Shown in pieces: positions 8,603 to 18,522 of a DNA stretch of 64,000 nt. The notes beneath the pieces are model-generated. The model did no database searches and was not told the DNA's origin. It worked only from the letters and a program-made list of their open reading frames with translations. The translations under genes and the position numbers were made by a program. Each line of letters opens with the position of its first letter. Within the stretch, counting starts at the first letter, position 1. Origin of the DNA: Methylobacterium sp. GXS13 (lineage in GTDB: Bacteria; Pseudomonadota; Alphaproteobacteria; Rhizobiales; Beijerinckiaceae); NCBI RefSeq assembly GCF_001455965.1, contig NZ_LKKO01000022.1, forward strand, positions 32,987 to 96,986, read 5' to 3'.

Positions 8603-8764
8603 TCAGATCAATGTCGAGAGCATCGCCAGCAGGCCGAGTGTTGGCATGGCGCCGGCCACGAGGACCCAATACCAAGAGGGGACACCGCCAGGACGGCGGT
8701 TGTCGTTGCTGGCACGCGGCACCTTTGCGCCACGGCGAACATAGCGTCGAAGTTCGACCCGCAT
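8603..8764 (-). CDS. Small putative single-pass membrane protein
   Basis: The 53-residue reading frame is basic at the N-terminus (VELRRYVRRGAKV, then NDNRR) and ends in a hydrophobic segment (WYWVLVAGAMPTLGLLAML). This looks like one C-terminal membrane helix with its positive flank in the cytoplasm. No strong Shine-Dalgarno is seen. An in-frame ATG at 8815 would give 70 residues. No family is recognised. It sits alone between nasS and the nas promoter. Confidence 0.35.
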   Translation of the reverse strand: MRVELRRYVRRGAKVPRASNDNRRPGGVPSWYWVLVAGAMPTLGLLAMLSTLI

Positions 8765-8909
8765 ACGCGGATGCGATGTCGACGATTCGGTATCGAGTTT
8801 ACGGCATCCGGGCATGGCGAAGACGTAACGACCGAAACCCAGCAACGTTCCGCGCTTGAGTGTGTTCGCACAGCGCATCGATGATAAGCGTCTCGCCTTA
8901 CCCGCTTCC

Positions 8910-9923
8910 TCAGAGAGCCAGGGCGGCTTGGTACAGATCGGGCCGGTAGACTGCGTCCGCCTCCGTTTCGAGGTGGTCTTCGTGAGAGATCTGCCGCGAG
9001 GCGCGCATCTGGGCCACGAGCCAGCGGGCGGCCCCGGGGCGTGGCTCCTGTACGGAGGCGCTGAGGTCAAGATGCCCGCGCGCCGGCCGAAAGCTGCCGG
9101 CCGAATCCTGGATCGCGTCGCCCGCGAAGGCCCGGCCGATCAGCTCGGCATCGAGGTTGAGGTAGCTCCGATGCGCCAGGCGGTGAAGCAGATCGGCGCG
9201 ATTGGCCGGACGGGCGCACCATTGCCCGGCCCGCGCCACCGCCCGGACCAGGGGCAGCGTCGCGTCATCGAGCCGCGCTGACACGGCCAGCACCTTCTCG
9301 GGAGCGTCGGGGGCGAGGTCGCAGCCGAGCGCCGCGGTCCGCCCGTGGCCCGCCGCCACGGCCACGTCGTTCCAGGGAGCGCCCGCGCAGTAGCCGTCGA
9401 CCAGATTGCGGGCCAGGGCTTCGACGCTGTGCTGGGGCGGAACCACGACCATCCGGAAGGCCGACGGATCAAGGCCGCCGGCCTCGGCGAACAGCCGTAG
9501 CTGATAGCTGTGGCAGGAGAACGGATGCACAGTCCCGAGCGTCAGCGGCCGGCCGGCGTGCCGGCGCGCGGTCGCGATCCGGGCAAAGGCGCGGGCAACA
9601 TCCACCAGGTCTTCGCTCGCCGGTGCCATCGCGGCCCAGAGCCCATGCGACACCGTGATGGCGTTGCCGTTGACGCTGAGCTGGAGCGGGACCACGAGGT
9701 CGGACGGTGGGCCGGACAGGGCGAGCCGGCTCGCCAGGGCCAATGGCGCCAGCATGTGGGCACCGTCGAGATGGCCGAGCGCGAGGCGGTCGCGCAGAGT
9801 TGCCCAGGAGGGTTCGGCGGAAAGGTCGAGGTCCAGCCCCTCGGAGCGGGCGAAGCCGAACTCGTGGGCCGCGATCAGCGGCGCGGCATCGCAGAGCGGG
9901 ATGTAGCCGAGCTGGAGCCTCAT
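8910..9923 (-). CDS. nasS: NasS, cytoplasmic nitrate/nitrite sensor (NrtA-like)
   Basis: This 337-residue protein has the fold of nitrate ABC-transporter binding proteins (NrtA/CmpA). It begins LQLGYIPLCDAAPLIAAHEFG and contains VVPPQHSVEALARNLVDGYCAGAPWND. It has no signal peptide or lipobox, as expected for NasS, which stays in the cytoplasm and binds NasT when nitrate is absent. Its ATG overlaps the nasT stop (ATGA at 9920-9923), giving the nasT-nasS order typical of these two-gene systems. No transporter subunits adjoin it, which argues against a transport role. Confidence 0.85.
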   Translation of the reverse strand: MRLQLGYIPLCDAAPLIAAHEFGFARSEGLDLDLSAEPSWATLRDRLALGHLDGAHMLAPLALASRLALSGPPSDLVVPLQLSVNGNAITVSHGLWAAMAPASEDLVDVARAFARIATARRHAGRPLTLGTVHPFSCHSYQLRLFAEAGGLDPSAFRMVVVPPQHSVEALARNLVDGYCAGAPWNDVAVAAGHGRTAALGCDLAPDAPEKVLAVSARLDDATLPLVRAVARAGQWCARPANRADLLHRLAHRSYLNLDAELIGRAFAGDAIQDSAGSFRPARGHLDLSASVQEPRPGAARWLVAQMRASRQISHEDHLETEADAVYRPDLYQAALAL

Positions 9924-10507
9924 CCGAGCAGATCCGCCGTGGTGACGATGGCCCGGGCGATATCGGCGATCTTGCGCTTCTCGTTCATGGCCTTGCGCCG
10001 CAGCTGCTTGTAGGCCTCGTCCTCGGTGAGCCCCTTCAGGTTCATCAGGATGCCCTTGGCACGCTCGATCAGCTTGCGGTCGGCCAGCTCGCCGCGAGCC
10101 TCGGACAATTCGCGCTGCAGCCGCGCGAAGGCGTTGAAGCGCAGGATCGCAATGTCGAGGATCGACTTGATCCGCTCCGCCCGCAGCCCGTCGACCACGT
10201 AAGCCGAGATCCCGGCATCGACCGCCGCCTGCATCATGGTCGTGTCCGAGCGGTCCACAAACATCGCCACCGGCCGCTCGACCTGCCGGGAGACGCCCGA
10301 CATCTGCTCCAGGATATCGCGGCTCGGGCTTTCCAAATGGATCACCACGACGTCGGGCCTGAGGGCGGTTATCCGCTCCAGAAGGTCGGCAGTGTCGGGG
10401 ATCACCACGATCCGGCCGATGCCGGCGGCGCGCAATCCCTCCTCCAGGATGGCCGCGCGGGCGCGGCTCGGATCGATCACGGCGACGGTGAGATTGGATT
10501 CGGTCAT
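9920..10507 (-). CDS. nasT: NasT, ANTAR-domain transcription antiterminator
   Basis: This 195-residue protein has an N-terminal receiver-like domain (LTVAVIDPSRARAAILEEGL) and a C-terminal ANTAR RNA-binding domain (about 130-190; RKLIERAKGILMNLKG, then EDEAYKQLRRKAM). NasT binds two-hairpin leader RNAs and lets transcription pass a terminator; NasS inhibits it without nitrate or nitrite. The obvious target is the leader at 8133-8217. The start at 10507 begins MTESNLTVAV; upstream in-frame codons would run through a hairpin and a candidate promoter. It is co-transcribed with nasS. Confidence 0.92.
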   Translation of the reverse strand: MTESNLTVAVIDPSRARAAILEEGLRAAGIGRIVVIPDTADLLERITALRPDVVVIHLESPSRDILEQMSGVSRQVERPVAMFVDRSDTTMMQAAVDAGISAYVVDGLRAERIKSILDIAILRFNAFARLQRELSEARGELADRKLIERAKGILMNLKGLTEDEAYKQLRRKAMNEKRKIADIARAIVTTADLLG

Positions 10508-10534
10508 CGGGGCCCGATCGGGGCGGGTCTTCTC

Positions 10535-10560
10535 AAAAGGGTGGCCCGGTTCGGGCACCC
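10535..10560 (-). terminator. Terminator-like hairpin in the nasT leader
   Basis: On the minus strand GGGT-GCCCG and CGGGC-C-ACCC pair with a one-base bulge and a three-base loop, followed by TTTTGAG. It lies 28 bp upstream of the nasT start codon and downstream of a sigma-54-like element. It could be an attenuator limiting nasT-nasS expression. The stem is short, so this is only moderately supported. Confidence 0.5.
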
Positions 10561-10580
10561 CCAGCCAAGCCAATGGACCA

Positions 10581-10596
10581 AGCAAAGTGTATGCCC
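10581..10596 (-). promoter_or_regulatory. Sigma-54-like promoter upstream of nasT
   Basis: The minus strand reads GGGCATACACTTTGCT. Against TGGCAC-N5-TTGCW it has two mismatches, with GG and GC correctly spaced. It would start transcription about 60-75 bases before nasT, just ahead of the hairpin at 10535-10560. Confidence 0.55.
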
Positions 10597-10704
10597 CGCG
10601 GTCGCCGCCAGCGTTACCGCCGCGCAATGAAACGGTCCAGCTTCCGCCGCAATGCTGGGGCTACCCTGGCGACCTCGGAACTATCGCGGGGATCGGTGAA
10701 ACGG

Positions 10705-11286
10705 ATGCGCAGGCCAGACCAGCTTGCCCTGACGGATGCCACCTCCGGGCGCGTGTCGATGCCGTTTCTGCCCACGGTGGTGGTGGTGGCGATGCTGGGC
10801 GTCGCCTCGCTGTACTGCCCTTCGTCGCAGACGCCGCCGGAGGCCCGCACCGAGCTGAGCGTGCCCGAGGCTCCCTCGCCCACCGCCTTCGTCAAAACCG
10901 CGCCGGCCTCCGTGCCCGTCCGCCGTCCGGCAGCCCTGGCGTTCGCCGAAGTCTATCCCCTCGCCCCGCCGCAGCCGGCAAGGCCGGTGCTTGCGGCCCG
11001 GGCGACGGCGCATATCGCGACGGTGGGCCGCCATGCCTGCCCGGGTCGCCGCTGCCCGGAGACGCCCCAGCGCGTGATCGATCCGCTGGCGGCCGGCCGC
11101 GCGGAGGCCGCGGATTCCGACGAAGCCGGACTGCTGCCGCCTGCCGCCCTGCCCTTCGCCGCCTCGGTGGTTGAACGGTTGGCGCCCGCCGCCCGGGTCG
11201 TTGGCGATGCGGCCGATCTGGTGCGCGACGGCGCGGCCGCCTTGCACGGATCCGTTGCCCTGGTGGTGGCCGACTGCCTGCGCTGA
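10705..11286 (+). CDS. Hypothetical membrane-anchored Pro/Ala-rich protein
   Basis: About 193 residues. A hydrophobic segment near the N-terminus (MPFLPTVVVVAMLGVASLY) could be a signal anchor. The rest is rich in Ala, Pro and Arg and includes a cysteine pair, HACPGRRCPE. No domain is recognised. The start is uncertain: GTG at 10696 has GGGGA just upstream, and ATG at 10705 and 10627 are in frame. It is divergent from nasT and upstream of the GH15 gene. Codon use fits a real gene. Confidence 0.55.
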   Translation: MRRPDQLALTDATSGRVSMPFLPTVVVVAMLGVASLYCPSSQTPPEARTELSVPEAPSPTAFVKTAPASVPVRRPAALAFAEVYPLAPPQPARPVLAARATAHIATVGRHACPGRRCPETPQRVIDPLAAGRAEAADSDEAGLLPPAALPFAASVVERLAPAARVVGDAADLVRDGAAALHGSVALVVADCLR

Positions 11287-11424
11287 CGCGCGCGTCAGAC
11301 CAACGGCACCGCACAGCGGCCCACTTGGCTTGCCGCGCAACCGCCCCTGGACCTCGCAACCGGGCGTCCTAGGTGCGTTGCAGCGGATGGCCGGGGCACC
11401 TGGCCTCGCGGGAGCCGGGGCCGG

Positions 11425-13314
11425 ATGGCTGCACGCATTGAGGATTATGCGCTCGTCGGGGATTGCCGCAGCGCCGCGCTGATCAGCCGGCAGGGCAGCG
11501 TCGATTGGCTGTGCTGGCCGCGCTTCGATGCCGCCGCCCTGTTCACGAGCCTGCTCGGCACTGAGGCACATGGCTTCTGGAAAATTTTCCCCGAGGCCGA
11601 GCATGTCGAGACCAACTGGGCCTACCGGACCGGTAGCCTGGTGCTGGAGACCCGGCACAAGACCCGGCTGGGCGAAGTACTGGTCACCGATTTCATGCCG
11701 GTCGGCGACGGCTCCCATCTGGTACGCTTGGTCGAGGGCGTGCATGGGCGCGTCGCCATGCGGATGGAGATGGCGGTCCGCTTCGATTACGGTTCCGCGG
11801 TACCCTGGGTCTCACGCTCGGAACTGGGGGATCTGCGCGCCGTCGCCGGACCGCACAAGGTGGTGTTGCGTACCGATGTCCACCTGAAGGGCTCGGACGC
11901 GCAGACCACGATCTCCGAATTCACCGTGCATGCCGGCGAGCGGCACCGCTTCGTTCTAAGCTATGGCGCATCTCACGAGGACGATCCGACCCCGATCGAG
12001 CCGCGCAAGGCCCTCGACACGACCGACCAGGCCTGGCGCGAATGGTCGGAGCGCTGTGCGGGGGGCACGGCATGGGATCGGATGCTGCAGCGCTCGCTCC
12101 TGACCCTGAAGGCACTGATCTACGAGCCCACGGGCGGCATTGTCGCCGCGCCCACCGCTTCCTTGCCCGAGGGCCTCGGCGGCGAGCGCAACTGGGATTA
12201 CCGCTTCTGCTGGCTGCGCGACTCGACGTTGACGCTGATCGCCCTGATGGATGGCGGCTATATCGACGAGGCGCGCAACTGGCTGGGCTGGCTTCTGCGG
12301 GCCGTGGCCGGCAATCCCGAGCAGGCGCATATCCTTTACGGCATTGGCGGCGAGCGGCTGTTGCCCGAGATCGAGCTCGACTGGCTTCCCGGCTACGAGA
12401 ACTCGAAGCCCGTGCGGATCGGCAACGCCGCCGCCTCGCAGTTCCAGATCGACGTCTACGGCGAGCTGTTCGACGCACTCTACCAAGCCCATGCCCGTGG
12501 CCTGCCGATCAGTGAGGACGGATTACGGGTCGGGCTGGCCATCCTCGGCCATCTGGAGAAGGCTTGGCGCGATCCCGACGAGGGGATCTGGGAGGTGCGC
12601 GGCGGTCGGCGCCATTTCACCCATTCGAAGGTAATGGCCTGGGTCGCCTTTGACCGTGCCCTGCGCATGCACGAGATGCACGAGTCCGGCGCCACCGAGG
12701 AACAAGCTGCGCGTTGGCGCGCGGTCCGGGACGAGATTCACGCCGAAGTCTGTTCGAAGGGTTTCGACGCCAGGCTCAATAGCTTCGTCCAATCGTACGG
12801 ATCGCAGGCGCTCGATGCGAGCCTGCTGCTCATCGCGCATACCGGCTTCCTGCCGCAGGACGATCCCCGGGTGGTCGGCACCGTCGAGGCGGTCGGCAAG
12901 GGGCTGATGCGCGACGGTTTCATCCTTCGCTACGAGACCGAGGGTCAGACCACCGACGGTCTGTCCGGCAACGAGGGGGCGTTCCTGCCCTGCACGTTCT
13001 GGTACGCGGACAACCTGATCGGCCTCGGCCGGCGGGACGAGGCGCGGGCGCTGATCGAGCGCCTGATCGGCATCTGCACCGATCTCGGCCTGGTGAGCGA
13101 GGAATACGACGTGCAAGCCAAGCGGCTTGTGGGTAACTTCCCCCAGGCGTTCACCCATGTCGCGCTCGTCAACACGCTGCTCAGCTATACGCGTGGCGAA
13201 GGACCGGCGGATCGGCAGGGTGGTAAGGCCAACGGAGCCCCTCCCGCCGTCCTTCGGCAGCGTGAAGCCGCCAAGCGGCACGCAAGAGGCGAACTGGAAG
13301 ACGCGACATCATGA
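11425..13314 (+). CDS. Glycoside hydrolase family 15 protein (glucoamylase/trehalase-like)
   Basis: The 629-residue protein starts MAARIEDYALVGDCRSAAL followed by GSVDWLCWPRFD, the usual opening of bacterial GH15 proteins with the trehalase-like N-terminal domain. The catalytic (alpha/alpha)6 domain shows GGERNWDYRFCWLRDS (about 252-267) and, later, EGAFLPCTFWYADNL. Members release glucose from alpha-glucans or trehalose; the substrate cannot be told here. There is no signal peptide, so it should act in the cytoplasm. Its stop overlaps the transketolase start (ATGA at 13311-13314), so it heads the sugar operon. Confidence 0.88.
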   Translation: MAARIEDYALVGDCRSAALISRQGSVDWLCWPRFDAAALFTSLLGTEAHGFWKIFPEAEHVETNWAYRTGSLVLETRHKTRLGEVLVTDFMPVGDGSHLVRLVEGVHGRVAMRMEMAVRFDYGSAVPWVSRSELGDLRAVAGPHKVVLRTDVHLKGSDAQTTISEFTVHAGERHRFVLSYGASHEDDPTPIEPRKALDTTDQAWREWSERCAGGTAWDRMLQRSLLTLKALIYEPTGGIVAAPTASLPEGLGGERNWDYRFCWLRDSTLTLIALMDGGYIDEARNWLGWLLRAVAGNPEQAHILYGIGGERLLPEIELDWLPGYENSKPVRIGNAAASQFQIDVYGELFDALYQAHARGLPISEDGLRVGLAILGHLEKAWRDPDEGIWEVRGGRRHFTHSKVMAWVAFDRALRMHEMHESGATEEQAARWRAVRDEIHAEVCSKGFDARLNSFVQSYGSQALDASLLLIAHTGFLPQDDPRVVGTVEAVGKGLMRDGFILRYETEGQTTDGLSGNEGAFLPCTFWYADNLIGLGRRDEARALIERLIGICTDLGLVSEEYDVQAKRLVGNFPQAFTHVALVNTLLSYTRGEGPADRQGGKANGAPPAVLRQREAAKRHARGELEDATS

Positions 13315-15386
13315 GCGGCGCTGACACTCCCGCCAAGGCGGGCTTCGCTGAGATCGACACGCTCAGCATCAACACCATCCGGACGCTCGCGATCGACGCG
13401 GTGCAGAAGGCGAATTCCGGCCATGCCGGTGCGCCGATGGGCCTGGCCCCGGTCGCCTACACCTTGTGGAATCACTATCTCCGCTACGACCCGGCCCATC
13501 CGCACTGGCCGAACCGCGACCGCTTCGTGCTGTCCTGCGGCCACGCCTCGATGCTGCTCTACGCCCTGCTGCACCTCGCCAACGTCGCCGAGAGCGACGG
13601 CGGCAACGCGCCGGCCGTGACGCTGGAGGAGATCAAGAAGTTCCGGCAGCTCGACAGCCGGACCCCGGGGCATCCCGAATATCATTTCACCACCGGCGTC
13701 GAGACCACCACCGGCCCGCTCGGCCAGGGTGTCGCGAACTCGGTCGGTATGGCGATCGGCGGCCGCTTCCTCGGCGCGCGCCTCAACCGGCCCGAGCTGC
13801 CGCTGTTCGACTACAACGTCTACGCCATCTGCTCGGATGGCGACCTGATGGAAGGCGTGGCCTCCGAGGCCGCTTCGCTCGCCGGCCACCTGCGGCTCGC
13901 CAACCTCTGCTGGATCTACGACGACAACACCATCACCATCGAGGGCCATACCGAGCTGGCCTTCGGCGAGGAGGTCGCGACCCGGTTCCTGGCCTATGGC
14001 TGGCAGGTGCTGCGGGTGGCCGATGCCAACGACCTGCACGCGATTGCCGGCTCCCTCGAGACGTTCCTGGCGACCAACGACCGGCCGACCCTGATCGTGG
14101 TCAAGTCGGTGATCGGCTACGGCGCCCCGAAGAAGCAGGGCACTCCCAAGGCGCATTCGGACGCGCTCGGCGAGGACGAGGTGAAGGGCGCCAAGCGCGC
14201 CTATGGCTGGCCCGAGGACGCGCAGTTCCTGGTGCCGGACGGGGTGCAGGAGAACTTCCGCGATGGGATCGGCCAGCGCGGCGCCGCCCTCTACGACGCC
14301 TGGCAGGGCCTGCTCGCCAAGGCGCGGGCGGCCGATGCCGATCATGCCGAGGACCTTGCCGCCCTGCTGGAAGGGCGCTTGCCCGACGGCTGGGACAAGG
14401 ACATCCCGGTCTTCGAGCCCGACGCCAAGGGCATGGCCACCCGGGAATCCTCCGGCAAGGTGCTCAACGCCATCGCGCAGCACGTGCCGTTCATGCTCGG
14501 CGGCTCAGCCGATCTGGCGCCGTCTAACAAGTCGAACCTCACCTTCGAGGGCGCCGGCTCGTTCGGACCGTTTTCGCCGGGCGGCCGCAACATGCATTTC
14601 GGCGTGCGCGAGCACGCAATGGGCTCGATCGTGAACGGGCTCGGCCTGTCCGGGATGCGGGCCTATGGCGCCACCTTCCTGGTCTTCGCCGATTACATGC
14701 GTCCGCCGATCCGGCTCGCCGCGCTGATGGAACTGCCGATCTTCCACATCTTCACCCACGACTCGATCGGCGTGGGCGAGGATGGGCCGACCCACCAGCC
14801 GGTGGAGCAGCTGCTGTCGCTGCGCTGCATCCCGGGCCTCGTCACCCTGCGCCCGGCCGACGCCAACGAAGTGGCCGAGGCCTACCGGGTGATCTTCTCC
14901 CTGAAGAACCAGCCGGCGGTGCTCGCCCTCTCCCGCCAGCCGCTTCCGACGCTGGACCGCTCCAAGTACGGAGCGGCCGCCGGCACCGCCAAGGGCGCCT
15001 ACATCCTGGGTGATAGCGACGGCACCCCGGAGGTGATCCTGATCGGCACGGGTTCGGAGGTGCAGCTCTGCGTCGGCGCCTACGAGGCCCTGAAGGCCGA
15101 GGGCGTGAAAGCCCGGGTCGTCTCGATGCCGTCCTGGGACCTGTTCGAGCGCCAGGACGAGGCCTACCGGCACTCGGTCCTGCCCCCGGCGGTCAAGGCG
15201 CGGGTGACCGTCGAGCAGGGCAGCATGATCGGCTGGGACCGTTACGCCGGAACCGAGGGTACGGTCATCGGCATGGATACCTTCGGCGCCTCGGCGCCGA
15301 TCAAGGATCTCCAGACCAAGTTCGGCTTTACCCCCGACAAGGTGCTGGAGGCCGCTCGGGCGCAGCTCGCCAAGCATAAGCGATAA
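13311..15386 (+). CDS. tkt: Transketolase
   Basis: The 691-residue thiamine-diphosphate enzyme transfers two-carbon units in the pentose phosphate pathway. It has the normal length and domain order. The ThDP-binding motif begins [20 protein letters not shown] and continues to DDNTITIEG. The pyrimidine domain includes [35 protein letters not shown] and the C-terminal domain [11 protein letters not shown]. It is translationally coupled to the GH15 gene and followed by the tal-pgi fusion, so it provides the non-oxidative branch together with its neighbour. Confidence 0.95.
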   Translation: MSGADTPAKAGFAEIDTLSINTIRTLAIDAVQKANSGHAGAPMGLAPVAYTLWNHYLRYDPAHPHWPNRDRFVLSCGHASMLLYALLHLANVAESDGGNAPAVTLEEIKKFRQLDSRTPGHPEYHFTTGVETTTGPLGQGVANSVGMAIGGRFLGARLNRPELPLFDYNVYAICSDGDLMEGVASEAASLAGHLRLANLCWIYDDNTITIEGHTELAFGEEVATRFLAYGWQVLRVADANDLHAIAGSLETFLATNDRPTLIVVKSVIGYGAPKKQGTPKAHSDALGEDEVKGAKRAYGWPEDAQFLVPDGVQENFRDGIGQRGAALYDAWQGLLAKARAADADHAEDLAALLEGRLPDGWDKDIPVFEPDAKGMATRESSGKVLNAIAQHVPFMLGGSADLAPSNKSNLTFEGAGSFGPFSPGGRNMHFGVREHAMGSIVNGLGLSGMRAYGATFLVFADYMRPPIRLAALMELPIFHIFTHDSIGVGEDGPTHQPVEQLLSLRCIPGLVTLRPADANEVAEAYRVIFSLKNQPAVLALSRQPLPTLDRSKYGAAAGTAKGAYILGDSDGTPEVILIGTGSEVQLCVGAYEALKAEGVKARVVSMPSWDLFERQDEAYRHSVLPPAVKARVTVEQGSMIGWDRYAGTEGTVIGMDTFGASAPIKDLQTKFGFTPDKVLEAARAQLAKHKR

Positions 15387-15393
15387 AGCGCGT

Positions 15394-15502
15394 CCCCTCC
15401 CCCTTGCGGGGAGGGGTCTGGGGTGGGGGTGGTTCAGAAGGAACCGCCGAGCCTCATCCGGCACCACCCCCACCTCCAACTCCTCCCCGCAAGGGGGAGG
15501 AG
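15394..15502. repeat. 109-bp palindromic repeat, copy 1
   Basis: Two 40-bp arms (15394-15433 and 15463-15502) are near-perfect reverse complements built from CCCTCCCCCTTGCGGGGAGG and GGTGGGGGTGGT, around a 29-bp centre. It lies between tkt and tal-pgi. The same element occurs at 18392-18500 and 42612-42720. Confidence 0.88.
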
Positions 15503-15537
15503 AGCAGGGCGTGATTAGGGAAGGACGAGGAACCGAC

Positions 15538-18384
15538 ATGAACGCGCTCAAGGCCCTGCACGACGAACAGGATCAGGCGGTTTGGCTGGACTTCGTGGCC
15601 CGGGGCTTCATCCAGAAGGGTGAGCTGAAGCGCCTCGTCGAGGAGGACGGCCTGCGCGGGGTCACGTCCAACCCCTCCATCTTCGAGAAGGCGATCGGCC
15701 ACTCGGACGCGTACGATGCCAGTCTGAAGGCCGTGCAGGCAACCGGCGACAGCCGCGTCATCGACCTCTACGAGGGCCTGGCCATCGCCGATATCCAGGC
15801 CGCCGCCGACGTGCTGCGCCCGGTCTACGAGGCGAGCGACGGGGCCGACGGCTACGTCAGCCTCGAAGTGTCGCCCTATCTTGCGCTCGACACCGAGGCG
15901 ACGCTCCACGAGGCAAGGCGCCTGCACAAGGCGGTCGCCCGCGACAACCTGATGGTGAAGGTGCCGGCCACCCCCGAGGGCATCCCGGCGATCCGCCAGC
16001 TCACGGCCGAGGGCATCTCGATCAACGTGACGCTCCTGTTCTCGCAGGAGGCCTACGAAGCGGTGGCCCGCGCCTTCATCGACGGGCTCGACGAGCGGGC
16101 CAAGGCCGGCCACGACGTGTCGAAGGTCGCGAGCGTCGCGAGCTTCTTCATCAGCCGGATCGACGTGCTTGTCGACAAGCTGCTGGACGAGAAGATCGCC
16201 GAGGCCAACGACCCCGACGAGAAGGCAGCGCTCGGCCAGCTCAAGGGCAAGGTCGCGATCGCCAACGCCAAGCTCGCTTACCAGCGCTACCGGAAGATCT
16301 TTTCCGAGGCGAAGTGGACGGCCCTGGCCGAGAAGGGCGCCAAGGCGCAGCGGCTGCTCTGGGCCTCCACGGGGGTGAAGAACAAGGCCTATTCCGACGT
16401 GCTCTACGTCGAGGAGCTGATCGGGCCCAACACCGTCAACACCATGCCGCCCGCCACCATGGACGCGTTCCGCGACCACGGCACCGTCCGGGCGACGATC
16501 GAGGAGGACGTGCCGGGGGCCGAGGCTGTGATGACCCGGCTCGCCCGGGCCGGTATCGACATCGAGGCTGTCGCCGAGCAACTGGTCAAGGAGGGCGTAC
16601 AGCTCTTCATCGACGCCGCCGACGACCTCCTCGGCGCCGTGGCCGGCAAGCGCGCCGCGCTCCTCGGCCAGCGTCTGGATGGCCAGAGCCTGGTCATGGA
16701 CGACACCCTCGCCGCCGAGGCGAAGAAGACCGTCGAGGCCTGGCGGGCGAGCGGTTCGATCCGCCGGCTCTGGGCCGGGGACGCCACGGTCTGGTCCGGC
16801 CACGACGAGGCGAACTGGCTCGGCTGGCTGCATATCGTCGAGGAGGAGCTGGAGAAGGCCGCCGACTACGCAGCTTTTTCAGACTGGGTGAAGCAGGAGG
16901 GCTTCACCGATGCCGTGGTGCTGGGCATGGGCGGTTCCAGCCTCGGCCCCGAGGTGCTGAGCCTGACCTATGGCCAACGCGAGGGTTTCCCGAAGCTCCA
17001 GATCCTCGATTCGACCCATCCGGATCAAGTGCGCGCCCTGGAGGCGAGCATTGATCTCGGCCGGACGCTGTTCATCGTCTCGTCCAAGTCCGGCTCGACG
17101 CTGGAGCCCAACGTTTTTCGCGACTACTTTTTGGGACGCGTGAAGGAAAAACTGGGCGACCGGGCGGGCGACCACTTCGTCGCCGTGACCGACCCGGGCT
17201 CCGACATGGAGCGCGCGGCGCAGAAGGATAAGTTCAAGAAAATCTTCTACGGCGTGAAGCAGATCGGCGGGCGCTACTCGGTGCTGTCGGCCTTCGGCCT
17301 GGTGCCGGCTGCCGCCCTCGGCCTCGACGTGAAGGCCCTGCTGGAGACCGCGCGGATCATGGTCCGCTCCTGCGGACCGGTGGTTCCGCCCGCACAGAAC
17401 CCGGGCGTTCTGCTCGGCGCTGCCATGGGGGCGGCGGCGCTCGCCGGTCGCGACAAGGTGACGATCATCGCTTCGCCGGGCATCGACAGCTTCGGCGCCT
17501 GGGCGGAGCAGCTCATCGCCGAATCGACCGGCAAGCAGGGCAAGGGCCTCGTGCCGGTGGATGGCGAGCCGGCGAGCGTCCCGGCGGTCTACGGCCGCGA
17601 CCGGTTCTTCATCTATCTGCGCCTCGACGGTCAGGCCCAGGAGGCCCAGGACGAGGCCCTGCGCGCCCTGGAGCGCGATGGCCATCCGATCGTCCGCATC
17701 ACCCTCGATTCGATCGAGCAGCTGCCGCAGGAATTCTACCGGCTGGAGATGGCCACCGCGGTCGCGGGAGGGGTGCTCGGCATCAACCCATTCGATCAGC
17801 CGGACGTCGAGGCCAGCAAGATTGAGACGAAGAAGCTGTTCTCCGAGGCGGAAGCGAGCGGCGCCCTCCCCACGGAGACGCCTCTGTTCGAGGACGAGAC
17901 CGTCGCGCTCTATGCCGACCCGAAGAACGCCGAGGCCCTGCCTCAGGCAACCAACGGCCTGGAGGCCGCGCTGAAGGCGCAGGTCGCCCGTCTGAAGGAC
18001 GGCGACTATCTCGGGCTCCTCGCCTACGTGCCGCGCGACGCGAAGACCGCCGGTATCCTACAGGAGGCGCGGATTGCCGTGCGCGACGCCCGCAAGGTCG
18101 CGACCTGCCTGGAATTCGGGCCGCGATTCCTGCACTCCACAGGGCAGGCCTACAAGGGCGGCCCGGATACCGGGGTGTTCCTGCAGATCACCGCGGAGCC
18201 CACCGAGGACCTGCCCATCCCCGGCCGGGCGCTGGGCTTCACGACTGTCGTAGCAGCGCAGGCCCGAGGCGACTTCGCGGTGCTCGCCGAGCGGGGTCGC
18301 CGGGCACTGCGGGTCCACATCAAGAGCGACCTGGACACCGGTCTGAAGCGCATCGCGGCCGCGCTCCAGGCGGCGGTCGCTTAA
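15538..18384 (+). CDS. tal-pgi: Bifunctional transaldolase/glucose-6-phosphate isomerase
   Basis: This 948-residue fusion has transaldolase at the N-terminus (about 1-370) and phosphoglucose isomerase at the C-terminus (about 400-948). Transaldolase motifs include GVTSNPSIFEKAI, the active-site lysine segment NLMVKVPATPEGIPAI, and SINVTLLFS. The isomerase half shows VVLGMGGSSLGPEV, FIVSSKSGSTLEPN, and the C-terminal GPRFLHSTGQAYKGG. Both activities supply fructose-6-phosphate, so the fusion joins consecutive carbon flow. Such fusions are known in alphaproteobacteria and some other bacteria. The start at 15538 is backed by AGGACGAGGA; an upstream ATG at 15511 is less likely. Confidence 0.94.
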   Translation: MNALKALHDEQDQAVWLDFVARGFIQKGELKRLVEEDGLRGVTSNPSIFEKAIGHSDAYDASLKAVQATGDSRVIDLYEGLAIADIQAAADVLRPVYEASDGADGYVSLEVSPYLALDTEATLHEARRLHKAVARDNLMVKVPATPEGIPAIRQLTAEGISINVTLLFSQEAYEAVARAFIDGLDERAKAGHDVSKVASVASFFISRIDVLVDKLLDEKIAEANDPDEKAALGQLKGKVAIANAKLAYQRYRKIFSEAKWTALAEKGAKAQRLLWASTGVKNKAYSDVLYVEELIGPNTVNTMPPATMDAFRDHGTVRATIEEDVPGAEAVMTRLARAGIDIEAVAEQLVKEGVQLFIDAADDLLGAVAGKRAALLGQRLDGQSLVMDDTLAAEAKKTVEAWRASGSIRRLWAGDATVWSGHDEANWLGWLHIVEEELEKAADYAAFSDWVKQEGFTDAVVLGMGGSSLGPEVLSLTYGQREGFPKLQILDSTHPDQVRALEASIDLGRTLFIVSSKSGSTLEPNVFRDYFLGRVKEKLGDRAGDHFVAVTDPGSDMERAAQKDKFKKIFYGVKQIGGRYSVLSAFGLVPAAALGLDVKALLETARIMVRSCGPVVPPAQNPGVLLGAAMGAAALAGRDKVTIIASPGIDSFGAWAEQLIAESTGKQGKGLVPVDGEPASVPAVYGRDRFFIYLRLDGQAQEAQDEALRALERDGHPIVRITLDSIEQLPQEFYRLEMATAVAGGVLGINPFDQPDVEASKIETKKLFSEAEASGALPTETPLFEDETVALYADPKNAEALPQATNGLEAALKAQVARLKDGDYLGLLAYVPRDAKTAGILQEARIAVRDARKVATCLEFGPRFLHSTGQAYKGGPDTGVFLQITAEPTEDLPIPGRALGFTTVVAAQARGDFAVLAERGRRALRVHIKSDLDTGLKRIAAALQAAVA

Positions 18385-18391
18385 GCATCGT

Positions 18392-18500
18392 TCCTCTCCC
18401 GCGCGGGGAGGAGCCGGAGGTGGGGGTGGTTGCGGATGAGGCTCAGCGGTCCCGTCTGAACCACCCCCACCCCTGACCCCTCCCCGCAAGGGGGAGGGGA
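18392..18500. repeat. 109-bp palindromic repeat, copy 2
   Basis: The arms at about 18392-18430 and 18460-18499 are reverse complements (CTCCCGCGCGGGGAGGAG and CCTCCCCGCAAGGGGGAGG, with GGTGGGGGTGGT and ACCACCCCCACC). It lies between tal-pgi and gnd, so two intergenic gaps in the same operon carry the element. Confidence 0.85.
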
Positions 18501-18522
18501 AAACTCCGAGGAGATGACGACA

